This document shows, one piece after another, positions 28,657 through 36,574 of a stretch of 64,000 nt of DNA. Source of the DNA: Shimia sp. (lineage in GTDB: Bacteria; Pseudomonadota; Alphaproteobacteria; Rhodobacterales; Rhodobacteraceae); the NCBI RefSeq assembly GCF_022448905.1, contig NZ_JAKVCW010000013.1:62001-126000 (forward strand), written 5' to 3'. The notes beneath the pieces are model-generated. The model worked only from the letters and a program-made list of their open reading frames with translations, did no database searches and was not told where the DNA came from. The translations under genes and the position numbers were made by a program. Each line of letters begins with the position of its first letter. Position 1 is the first letter of the stretch.

Positions 28657-29711
28657 TGCCCACAAATCTCAAAGGTCCTGGCCTGTTCCTCGCGCAATTT
28701 GCCTCTGACGAAGCACCGTTCAACTCGTTGGAAGCCATTGCGGATTGGGCGTCGGGGCTAGGCTACAAAGGGCTTCAGATACCCTCTGGGGACCTTCGGC
28801 TCTTTGATCTCGACACGGCGGCTTCGTCGCAAACCTATTGCGACGAACTCACCGGCATGTTGGCCGATCGCGGGTTGGAAGTCACCGAACTCTCAACCCA
28901 CATCCAAGGTCAACTGCTTGCAGTCCACCCCGCATACGACAAACAATTTGATGGGTTTGCACCTTCTGCAGTGCACGGCAATGGCAAAGCGCGCCAAGAG
29001 TGGGCGCATGACCAGTTGCTTAAAGCGGCGAAGGCCTCTCAGAACTTGGGACTAACCGCGTCTGTCAGCTTCTCCGGGTCTCTGGCCTTTCCCTATCTCT
29101 ATCCTTGGCCACAGCGGCCGGCAGGATTGATTGAGGAAGCGTTTGACGAACTCGCGCGACGTTGGCTGCCCATCATGAACGCATACGAGGAGGCCGGTGT
29201 AGACATCGCGTTTGAATTGCATCCCGGCGAAGACCTTTTTGACGGCGCAACCTTTGAAATGCTGCTTGATCGATTAGACGGTCACAAACGCTGCACCATC
29301 AACTACGACCCCAGTCACTTCTTGCTGCAACAACTCGACTACCTCGCCTTCATCGACATCTATCACGAACGGATCACCGCTTATCACGTGAAAGACGCCG
29401 AGTTCCGCCCCGATGGCCGTCAGGGCGTTTACTCCGGCTATCAGCCTTGGTTGCAGCGCGCAGGGCGCTTCCGGTCTCTTGGTGATGGTCAAGTCGACTT
29501 CAATGGCATCTTCTCCAAACTGGCGCAATACGGCTACGACAGCTGGGCTGTTCTGGAATGGGAATGCTGTCTGAAGGATGCCGCCACGGGCGCCGCCGAA
29601 GGCGCGCCCTTCATCGCAGATCATATCATCAACGTGACCGAAAAGGCGTTTGACGATTTCGCCGACAGCGGATTGAGCCGCGATGACACGCGCGCGCTAC
29701 TTGGTCTGTAG
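28656..29711 (+). CDS. Xylose-isomerase-like TIM-barrel epimerase/isomerase 2
   Basis: A 351-residue TIM barrel, longer than its 248-residue neighbour and only distantly related to it. The metal ligands are visible as Glu in FELHPGED, Asp in NYDPSHF, His in AYHVKDAEF and Glu in VLEWEC. Annotated relatives are called sugar phosphate isomerases, but the operon has no kinase. An in-frame TTG at 28653 precedes ATG 28656; the ATG is taken. Role as for the other barrel: isomerisation, epimerisation or keto-glycoside cleavage. Confidence 0.87.
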   Translation: MPTNLKGPGLFLAQFASDEAPFNSLEAIADWASGLGYKGLQIPSGDLRLFDLDTAASSQTYCDELTGMLADRGLEVTELSTHIQGQLLAVHPAYDKQFDGFAPSAVHGNGKARQEWAHDQLLKAAKASQNLGLTASVSFSGSLAFPYLYPWPQRPAGLIEEAFDELARRWLPIMNAYEEAGVDIAFELHPGEDLFDGATFEMLLDRLDGHKRCTINYDPSHFLLQQLDYLAFIDIYHERITAYHVKDAEFRPDGRQGVYSGYQPWLQRAGRFRSLGDGQVDFNGIFSKLAQYGYDSWAVLEWECCLKDAATGAAEGAPFIADHIINVTEKAFDDFADSGLSRDDTRALLGL

Positions 29712-29719
29712 GAGTTGAG

Positions 29720-30835
29720 ATGCAAAAGCTGAAACTTGGTATGGTAGGCGGCGGCGAAGGCGCCTTTATTGGCGCCGTGCACCGCATGGCCGCCCGATTG
29801 GACGGGCATTGGGACTTGGTGGCGGGCTGTCTGTCTTCAACACCCGAGAAAGCGCAGCGCAGCGCAGACTCTTTAGGACTGGAACGCAGCTATGGCTCGT
29901 TTGAAGACATGGCAACTGCTGAGAGCGCTCGCGAAGACGGCATCGACGCGGTGTCCATAGTCACCCCCAACCATATGCACCTGCCAATCGCACGCGCCTT
30001 TTTGGCTTCCGGCATCCACGTCATTTGTGACAAACCGCTCACCACCGACCTGGCGCAGGCAGAAGCCTTTGCGCAGGACTGCGGCGGGAACGACGCACGC
30101 TTTTTCTTGACCCACAACTACAGTGCGTCCCCCCTCATCCGACAAGCCAAAGCGATGGTCGAAACCGGTGAATTGGGCGACGTCCGTTTGGTTCATGCAG
30201 AATACCTGCAAGACTGGCTCTCCCGCCCCGCAGATCCCGGCAACGTTCAGGCAGCCTGGCGCACCGACCCGGCGCGCACCGGAGGCGCAGGCGCAATTGG
30301 CGACATTGGCACCCACGCATACCATTTGGCGACCTTTGTCGTTGGCGAACAGGCCAGCCATCTCGCCGCGGACCTCAGCAGCTTTGTCGACGGGCGGCAG
30401 GTGGACGACAATGCCAACATCATGCTGCGTTTCACCTCCGGTGCCCGCGGCTCCATTTTTGCCAGCCAGGTGGCAACTGGAACAGAAAACGGGCTGAAAC
30501 TGCGCATTCACGGCACCAAGGGCGGGCTGTTTTGGGAGCAGGAAAATCCCAATCAGTTGATCTTCACACCCATCGGCGGTGTCGAACAACGTATTACCCG
30601 TGCCGGTGTAGGCGCAAATGACGTTGCAAACGCCGTGTCACGTACGCCAGGAGGTCACCCGGAGGGCTATTTGGAGGCCTTCGGCACCCTCTACCGCGAC
30701 ATCGCTCGCGAATTGTCAGGCGAGCATGGTGCGGCTCGAGATATTCCGGGACTACAGGATGGCCTCGCGGGGATGCGCTTCATTCACGCCTGCCAACAGT
30801 CGTCCAAATGCAACGCTGCATGGCAAGCACTTTAG
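29720..30835 (+). CDS. Gfo/Idh/MocA-family oxidoreductase 2
   Basis: A 371-residue NAD(P)-dependent dehydrogenase. The nucleotide loop is GMVGGGEGAFIG, and the catalytic-lysine motif is the DKP variant (ICDKPLTTD) rather than EKP. The substrate-domain segment GGAGAIGDIGTHAYHLA carries the conserved Asp and His. This variant (GGGxGAFIG, DKP) differs from oxidoreductase 1, so the two probably catalyse different steps, for example oxidation of the imported sugar and reduction of the rearranged product. Confidence 0.9.
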   Translation: MQKLKLGMVGGGEGAFIGAVHRMAARLDGHWDLVAGCLSSTPEKAQRSADSLGLERSYGSFEDMATAESAREDGIDAVSIVTPNHMHLPIARAFLASGIHVICDKPLTTDLAQAEAFAQDCGGNDARFFLTHNYSASPLIRQAKAMVETGELGDVRLVHAEYLQDWLSRPADPGNVQAAWRTDPARTGGAGAIGDIGTHAYHLATFVVGEQASHLAADLSSFVDGRQVDDNANIMLRFTSGARGSIFASQVATGTENGLKLRIHGTKGGLFWEQENPNQLIFTPIGGVEQRITRAGVGANDVANAVSRTPGGHPEGYLEAFGTLYRDIARELSGEHGAARDIPGLQDGLAGMRFIHACQQSSKCNAAWQAL

Positions 30836-30856
30836 TGACAAGAAATCAGTATTCTG

Positions 30857-30895
30857 TTGCTGGACCAACGCGCTCGCGCCCAGTCGGTCCAGCAA
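30857..30895 (+). terminator. Inverted repeat between oxidoreductase 2 and the porin gene
   Basis: TTGCTGGACC (30857-30866) and GGTCCAGCAA (30886-30895) are perfect 10-bp arms around a 19-base spacer. No T run follows. It may be a weak terminator, an mRNA processing site or an operator; the sequence does not decide. Confidence 0.4.
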
Positions 30896-30947
30896 ATACT
30901 TGAAACGCAGCCCCCAATCCCTTCTGATACCTCTAGGAGGGCGGCCC

Positions 30948-32066
30948 GTGCACAAAAACATCACAGCTCTTGGACTTATGGCTCTGTTCTGCGGCGCCAA
31001 TCCCGCGGTATCCCAACAAAGTGACACGCCTCCACAGGGCGTCACGTTCTATGGCCAAATAAACCGCGGTGTGCTGAGCTATGATGATGGCCCAACCAAC
31101 AACACCTATTGGTTTGTCGACAACTCAAAATCCGTTTCCAGGATCGGCGCCACCTATGACACGCCCCTCAGCGACGGCTGGCGATTGCACGCGCGCGGTG
31201 AAATTGCACTAAAATGGAAAGAAACCAATGTCGTCAACCGCAACGACCCACACGACGACGACTACGAGTTTGACCGCACACAACTTCGCAAACTTGAGGT
31301 TGGTTTCGTGCACGACACCTATGGCCGGTTCACCATCGGACAGGGCGCCATGTCCGCGGACGGCATCACCGGTCTGGACCTGTCGCTTACAACTGTAGTT
31401 GCAGGAACCCCGGTGCAAGATGCCGCCGGAGGGCAACTGCTGGTTCCGCTAGGCGCAAACACCCCCGACAACAAACGGATCAAACAGGCCTTTCGCTCAA
31501 TGGGCAGTTCCCGCCGCCTGCGGCTGAGATACGATGCGCCAATCACGAACGGCTGGCGCTTTGTCGTTGCTGCAGGACAGGAGGTCCTCTCCTATAACGA
31601 CGATCAACTCTATGCAGACACGTCCCTGCGATACGATGGGGATCACGGCAACTTTCGTGTCCGTGCAGGCGGCGCGCTGCGTTGGATAGAAGAGCGTCCC
31701 AACGTTTTTATCGCCTCCGGCTCCATCTTGCATCGCCCCAGCGGCTGGAACATCACCATGGCAACTGGACACGAGAGCAGTGGCGCACATTATTACTACG
31801 GCAAACTCGGCTACATTGGCCGCTGGTTTGACTTGGGGCAAACCGCCATCTCCGTTGACATCTACGAGGGCGACAGCATCTATCAAAACCGCTCATCTCC
31901 CGTGTCCTTCAGTTCCAGCCGCTCCTACGGGATCGCGGTGGTGCAAAAAATAAAATCACCCAAGATCGATCTTTATGCGCTCCTTCGCAGATACGAATAC
32001 ACTGACTCTTCGGCACAGTATGAAGACAGCATGGCCTTTCTCGCTGGCGTCCGCTGGACGTTTTAG
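30948..32066 (+). CDS. Outer-membrane porin, beta-barrel
   Basis: A 372-residue protein with a signal peptide (about residues 1-22, ending NPAVSQQ) and alternating amphipathic strands. It ends in the aromatic C-terminal beta signal RWTF typical of outer-membrane barrels. Start is GTG 30948, seven bases after AGGAGG; the frame is open far upstream, but only this start gives a signal peptide. Its position after the ABC/catabolic genes suggests it is the outer-membrane entry route for the same sugar. Confidence 0.85.
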   Translation: MHKNITALGLMALFCGANPAVSQQSDTPPQGVTFYGQINRGVLSYDDGPTNNTYWFVDNSKSVSRIGATYDTPLSDGWRLHARGEIALKWKETNVVNRNDPHDDDYEFDRTQLRKLEVGFVHDTYGRFTIGQGAMSADGITGLDLSLTTVVAGTPVQDAAGGQLLVPLGANTPDNKRIKQAFRSMGSSRRLRLRYDAPITNGWRFVVAAGQEVLSYNDDQLYADTSLRYDGDHGNFRVRAGGALRWIEERPNVFIASGSILHRPSGWNITMATGHESSGAHYYYGKLGYIGRWFDLGQTAISVDIYEGDSIYQNRSSPVSFSSSRSYGIAVVQKIKSPKIDLYALLRRYEYTDSSAQYEDSMAFLAGVRWTF

Positions 32067-32268
32067 CAACCACCCCATCCGATGAGACACTATTTTAAGC
32101 GTCGTGCTACTTTGGCGCATCTGCTGAAAACCCTGTCTCAAATTCTTAAGTGAAGTCTATTCACATACCCCATCTTTGGTTCAAGAGATGAAGCGCGAAC
32201 TTCGACAGAACCAAAAGGGAAACGCGAAATCTCTCCAACACCGAAACATAATTTTGGAGGGAACTACC

Positions 32269-33501
32269 ATGGAAAAGAACATCATTGTGATCGGCGGCGA
32301 CGGCTTCTGCGGCTGGCCAACCTCGCTTCACCTGTCGCGCAGCGGCTACAACGTGACCATCGTGGACAACCTGTCCCGCCGCCGCATCGACAAAGACCTT
32401 GGCGCGCAAAGCCTAACCCCAATCGCATCCATCGAAGATCGCCTGACAACTTGGGAAGAGGTGTCAGGCAACACCATCCGTTTCGAAAACATCGACGCAG
32501 CCCAGCATTTTGACGCTCTGCACTCTCTACTGGACGAGTTGAAACCGGAAGCCGTGGTGCACTTTGGCGAACAACGTGCCGCTCCCTACTCCATGCGCGG
32601 TCTGACCGAGAAACGCTACACCGTGGACAACAACATCAAAGCCACTCACAACCTGCTCGCCGCGATTGCGGCACTGGGGCTGGACACACATGTAGTGCAC
32701 CTCGGCACCATGGGGGTTTACGGCTACGACGGCGACGGCCTGGAAATTCCGGAAGGCTACCAAAAAGTCATGGTCTCGGGCGATGACAACGTCATCTACC
32801 AGCGAGAGATCCTCTACCCAACCAACCCGGGTAGCGTCTACCACATGACCAAATCCATGGACCAACTGCTCTTCCAATTCTACGCGAAGAACGACCAGAT
32901 CCGAGTGACCGACCTGCACCAGGGCATTGTTTGGGGCACGCAAACTCCCGAAACCAAACTGGACGAGCGCCTGATCAACCGGTTTGACTATGACGGTGAC
33001 TACGGCACGGTTTTGAACCGCTTCCTGGTTCAGGCTGCGGTTGGCCACCCTCTGACGGTGCACGGCACCGGCGGTCAAACACGCGCGTTTATCCACATTC
33101 GCGACACTGTGCGCTGCATTCGTTTGGCGATAGAAAACCCGCCCGCCAAAGGCGACCGCGTTGTAATACGCAACCAGATGACAGAGACCCACCGGGTTCG
33201 CGATCTGGCGCGCCTGGTGGCCTCTATCAGCGGCGCGCAGGTGGCCATGGTCGAGAACCCCCGCAAAGAAGCGGCGGAAAACGACCTTCGAGTCAGCAAC
33301 GCAAGTTTCATAGCGTTGGGACTTGAGCCAACCACTCTGGAAGAAGGGCTGCTGGAGGAAACCGTCGAGATTGCAGGGCGCTACGCGGACCGCTTTGACA
33401 GCACCACCGTTGCAGCAGCTTCGATCTGGACCAAAGACCAGCACGCTGGTGTGGTGACAGAAGCGGCTTTGCTTGCCGGTCAAGCTCAGCCCGCCGCATA
33501 A
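32269..33501 (+). CDS. sqdB: UDP-sulfoquinovose synthase (SqdB/SQD1 family)
   Basis: A 410-residue extended short-chain dehydrogenase. GGDGFCGWPTSLHLSRSGY is the NAD-binding start, HFGEQRAAPYSM and LGTMGVYG are SQD1-type segments, and YHMTK is the catalytic YxxxK. SqdB converts UDP-glucose and sulfite to UDP-sulfoquinovose. From memory, plant SQD1 has GTMGEYG; here Val replaces Glu in that loop, which is unusual. ATG 32269 follows GGAGG by eight bases. A terminator and then a membrane GT2 gene follow, rather than the lipid-specific transferases SqdD or SqdX. Confidence 0.88.
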   Translation: MEKNIIVIGGDGFCGWPTSLHLSRSGYNVTIVDNLSRRRIDKDLGAQSLTPIASIEDRLTTWEEVSGNTIRFENIDAAQHFDALHSLLDELKPEAVVHFGEQRAAPYSMRGLTEKRYTVDNNIKATHNLLAAIAALGLDTHVVHLGTMGVYGYDGDGLEIPEGYQKVMVSGDDNVIYQREILYPTNPGSVYHMTKSMDQLLFQFYAKNDQIRVTDLHQGIVWGTQTPETKLDERLINRFDYDGDYGTVLNRFLVQAAVGHPLTVHGTGGQTRAFIHIRDTVRCIRLAIENPPAKGDRVVIRNQMTETHRVRDLARLVASISGAQVAMVENPRKEAAENDLRVSNASFIALGLEPTTLEEGLLEETVEIAGRYADRFDSTTVAAASIWTKDQHAGVVTEAALLAGQAQPAA

Positions 33502-33517
33502 ACACTTTCCAAACGCT

Positions 33518-33556
33518 ATCCCGGTCCGATACAACAGTCGGGCCGGATCTTTTTTT
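33518..33556 (+). terminator. Rho-independent terminator between sqdB and the GT2 gene
   Basis: ATCCCGGTCCGA pairs imperfectly (one bulge, one G-U) with TCGGGCCGGAT, followed by TCTTTTTTT. It ends only about 10 bases before the next ribosome binding site, so transcription into the glycosyltransferase must read through or start within the gap. Confidence 0.75.
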
Positions 33557-33576
33557 GCCATTTTTCAGGAGACACG

Positions 33577-35451
33577 GTGAGCGATCCACCCAAAGCCTCC
33601 CAAAACGAATATTGGTCGGTAGACAGCCAGCCCGCAAAACTGTCTGGCCGTGTGCCGCTTTGGAAAGCGCCAGCGGTTTTGGTCACTTTTACTGTGCTCG
33701 GGGCCTTATCGCTGGTTGTCTTGCAAAACGACGCACTGCTCGGAAGCTTCTTTACGGCCAATGACTGGGTTTTTGCGCCAGTGCCCGGCCAACACTTCAT
33801 CGCCATTCGCCACTTCCTGCTGGCGTTTTTTGTAAGCTTTGGTTTGTTCGCCAATGGCTCTGCCATTGTACGCCTGAAATTCATTGCCGATCTGGTCGGT
33901 TCGTTTCTGGCAATTTGTCTCGCCATCGATCTGCTTTCCATCTTTCTGTGGCAGGCTTTTGATGTCCCGATTTCTCTGCGAAATCTTCAAATCGCAACGG
34001 GTTTGATCGGTTTCGCAGTCTTCTCCGCCCGCCTCTACACTTGGGGCGAAATGCCAGCGCCAGTGCATATGGCCGTGACCCCGGCTCATCCCCTCCGTTC
34101 ATTTGGGCGTTTTGGGGTACTGGTAGTCCTCGCAGGCGTTCTATCATGGTGGGTCAATAAGTTGGATTTGCAGTCAGTCTCTTGGCTCAGAGGCCGCGCT
34201 TTGCTAGGCGGTCTTGGTCCTGGGGTGTTCCTGTTCCTGCCATCGCTTTTTTTCATGATGTATTTGCTGGCGGTCTGGGACCGTCGAAAGGAAAAAGAGA
34301 CGAAGGACTTCGCGCCAGATGTCACAATTGTCATTCCGGCGCACAATGAAGAATACATCATCGCAGCCACACTGCAGGCCATCGACAAGGCCGCCGAAAG
34401 GTATTCAGGTCAAGTCACGGTTTACGTTGTGAACAACAACTCAATCGACGGTACGTTTGCCGTTGCCAACACGACCTTTGACCACTTCGCGTACGCCAAA
34501 GGCAGAGTCATCAACGAGCCACGTCCCGGCAAAGCGCACGCCCTCAACACAGGTTTTGCGGCTGTAACAACCGATTTGGTCATCCGGATCGATGCTGACA
34601 CACAAATTGATCCAGACTCCTTGCGGTTTGCCCTGCGCCACTTCACCGATCCGCATCTTGGGTGCTTGGGCGGCGTACCAAACACCCGCGGCCGTTCATT
34701 TTTTGAGCGCGCGCGGTTGGCTGAAGTGCTTATCAATCACGGATACTATGCCATCGCCAACACCGCGATTGACGGCCAGGTCGCGATCTCCGGCATGTTT
34801 GCGGTCTATCACAGTGATCTGGTGCGCCAACTAGGCGGCTTCGCCTTTGGCCTCAACGGCGAGGACAGTGATATGTCGATGCGCATTGGCGAATTGGGCT
34901 ACCGCATCCAGGTCGACCCGCAGGTGCGCTATGAATCCGAAGTTCCGGCAAGCTACGCACACATGCGTGAACAGCGCATGCGCTGGTTCCGCTCCGCGTT
35001 TCACATCACAGCACGCTGCCGCGAGGCAACGGAGTTTCGCAACCCTTCACTGCGTGGCTGGCTTGTCTTGCCAATCATGTTGCTGAACACAGCCGTGCGC
35101 ACCATGGGCATCCCCTTGGTGATCTTTGGTTTGATTGAATTGTTGGAGCCCTTTGACACCGGTCCGCGTCCGCTTTGGACGGCCGTTGCCGCCGTTATTC
35201 TCGGCGCGCCAACCTTGGTGGCGCTAGGCGCTGTACTCATCAACAAGACGCCCCGCGCCATTTTGTACCTGCCTGAATACACGGTGTTTCGAATGATGCG
35301 CGCCTATTTCACCTTGGAAAGCATGCTTTCAATCAAACTCAGCGGTCGGCAGCAAAAATCGCCAATTCAGCTACCAGAACTGGAACAGATCACCCTTCCC
35401 CTTGCGCCTGAACCCGATACGCTCGAGGCGAGAGGCCCTGCATCCGTTTGA
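33577..35451 (+). CDS. Polytopic family 2 glycosyltransferase
   Basis: A 624-residue membrane glycosyltransferase. About six hydrophobic segments fill residues 25-235. The GT-A domain (about 248-490) contains VTIVIPAHNEE, the DxD in RIDADTQ, GEDSDMSMRI and the QxxRW motif QRMRW, which marks processive hyaluronan/cellulose synthase-like enzymes. Further membrane helices lie at about 500-560. It starts at GTG 33577 after AGGAGA. The position next to sqdB suggests UDP-sulfoquinovose as donor, which is inference. Its last 62 bp overlap the convergent AraC-type gene. Confidence 0.85.
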   Translation: MSDPPKASQNEYWSVDSQPAKLSGRVPLWKAPAVLVTFTVLGALSLVVLQNDALLGSFFTANDWVFAPVPGQHFIAIRHFLLAFFVSFGLFANGSAIVRLKFIADLVGSFLAICLAIDLLSIFLWQAFDVPISLRNLQIATGLIGFAVFSARLYTWGEMPAPVHMAVTPAHPLRSFGRFGVLVVLAGVLSWWVNKLDLQSVSWLRGRALLGGLGPGVFLFLPSLFFMMYLLAVWDRRKEKETKDFAPDVTIVIPAHNEEYIIAATLQAIDKAAERYSGQVTVYVVNNNSIDGTFAVANTTFDHFAYAKGRVINEPRPGKAHALNTGFAAVTTDLVIRIDADTQIDPDSLRFALRHFTDPHLGCLGGVPNTRGRSFFERARLAEVLINHGYYAIANTAIDGQVAISGMFAVYHSDLVRQLGGFAFGLNGEDSDMSMRIGELGYRIQVDPQVRYESEVPASYAHMREQRMRWFRSAFHITARCREATEFRNPSLRGWLVLPIMLLNTAVRTMGIPLVIFGLIELLEPFDTGPRPLWTAVAAVILGAPTLVALGAVLINKTPRAILYLPEYTVFRMMRAYFTLESMLSIKLSGRQQKSPIQLPELEQITLPLAPEPDTLEARGPASV

Positions 35452-36226
35452 AATCCCGGCTGAAGTGAAACGGATCTTGATAACCGCATTGCAATGCCAC
35501 CTGTGCAATCGGCTTTTCTGTCGTGCGTAACACATAGCTTGCCAAAACAATCCGCTCCCTGCGCAGCCAGCCCATCGGGCTGTTGCCAGTTTCTGCCTTG
35601 AAACGACGAAACAGCTGGGACTGGCTCAAGCCAGTAAAGGATACAAAATCAGCAATGGTCCAGGCGCGATCCAGCTCTTTGCGAACCTTTTCGGCGATCT
35701 TGGAAACCACCGTTGTGTCCCGGGCTGAAAGACAATCAGAGCGCAAAGACGCCACCCTGGCGAGCACGTTGCCCACCAAAGCACTTATAGCGCCGGGGGT
35801 GTTGGCATCCGGCTGGAAAAGCGTGGCAAGAGCCGCCTCGAATGCCACATTCAGTTCTTGACACCCGCTCTCAATCGGTGCGGCATCAAACCCCAGCTGC
35901 AGACGCAGGGCATCCAGCCCGTGTCCCGAAACGGCCATCCAGAGATAGCTCCATTTCTCTTCGGCTTCTGCGCCATGCGCATAGGTCAGCGCGGTATCAA
36001 TCCATGAGAGGTCGCCCGCCTGCGCCTCATAGGCGGCGCCACCAACCTCGATAGCCCCTGTGCCACCCAGCGTTAGGATCAACACATGTTGGTGATAGTT
36101 CTGGCGGACCATGCCATCTACGCCCCGCGCATTTGTGCGCCCTGCCACCGGCACGGTATAGGGCCAAATGCCAAGGTCCGCAGGCGAAGCATTGAACACA
36201 ATGCTCGAGTTTTCAAACGCAACCAA
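35390..36226 (-). CDS. AraC-family transcriptional regulator
   Basis: A 278-residue regulator with an N-terminal cupin-like sensing domain (about 30-120) and a C-terminal double helix-turn-helix (about 180-275: TIADFVSFTGLSQSQLFRRF and QVALQCGYQDPFHFSRDFK). The reading frame starts with TTG 36226, 12 bases after the ferredoxin stop, with a GAGGGCAGG-type site; no ATG is suitable. It is the last gene of the P450-ferredoxin unit and may regulate it. Confidence 0.85.
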   Translation of the reverse strand: MVAFENSSIVFNASPADLGIWPYTVPVAGRTNARGVDGMVRQNYHQHVLILTLGGTGAIEVGGAAYEAQAGDLSWIDTALTYAHGAEAEEKWSYLWMAVSGHGLDALRLQLGFDAAPIESGCQELNVAFEAALATLFQPDANTPGAISALVGNVLARVASLRSDCLSARDTTVVSKIAEKVRKELDRAWTIADFVSFTGLSQSQLFRRFKAETGNSPMGWLRRERIVLASYVLRTTEKPIAQVALQCGYQDPFHFSRDFKRMQGLSPRAYRVQAQGEG

Positions 36227-36238
36227 GGCTGCCTGCCC

Positions 36239-36559
36239 TCACACCTGCGTGTCCGGCACGTTGATCTCCATGCCCTGCATCTCTTCTGTGACCAGCACCT
36301 GACAACTCAAACGGCTGGTGGGTTGCGGATCAATCACAAACTCCAACATGTCCACTTCATCCGCTTCCGGCGCAGCTACGCGTTCGAACCACTCTTGCGG
36401 CAGCACGCAGTGGCATGTTCCGCACGCGCAGGCGCCGCCGCATTCCGCGGCAATCGCATCAACAGCGGCATTCACAGCCGCCTGCATCAGCGAAGTGCCA
36501 AGAGACGCCTCTGCCTCAAACCGCGCGCCATCAGCCTGCACAAAAGTCAGTTTAATCAT
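36239..36559 (-). CDS. 2Fe-2S ferredoxin, adrenodoxin type
   Basis: A 106-residue vertebrate/bacterial P450-type ferredoxin. The cluster cysteines are in CGGACACGTCHC and the late SCQVLV. The acidic surface patch EADEVDMLEF matches the partner-docking region of adrenodoxins. It sits 15 bp downstream of the P450 gene and would deliver electrons to it. No ferredoxin reductase gene is present in the window. Confidence 0.93.
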   Translation of the reverse strand: MIKLTFVQADGARFEAEASLGTSLMQAAVNAAVDAIAAECGGACACGTCHCVLPQEWFERVAAPEADEVDMLEFVIDPQPTSRLSCQVLVTEEMQGMEINVPDTQV

Positions 36560-36574
36560 AGCCTTGTCCTGTTC

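Noticed and set aside
30618..30947. N-terminal extension of the porin frame upstream of GTG 30948
   Set aside because: The extra 110 residues overlap the oxidoreductase gene in another frame and hide the signal peptide. AGGAGG fixes the start at GTG 30948.
22463..32066. Sulfoquinovose catabolism (smo/sulfo-EMP) cluster
   Set aside because: No sulfoquinovosidase, SQ monooxygenase, flavin reductase or SQ kinase is present; only proximity to sqdB suggested it.
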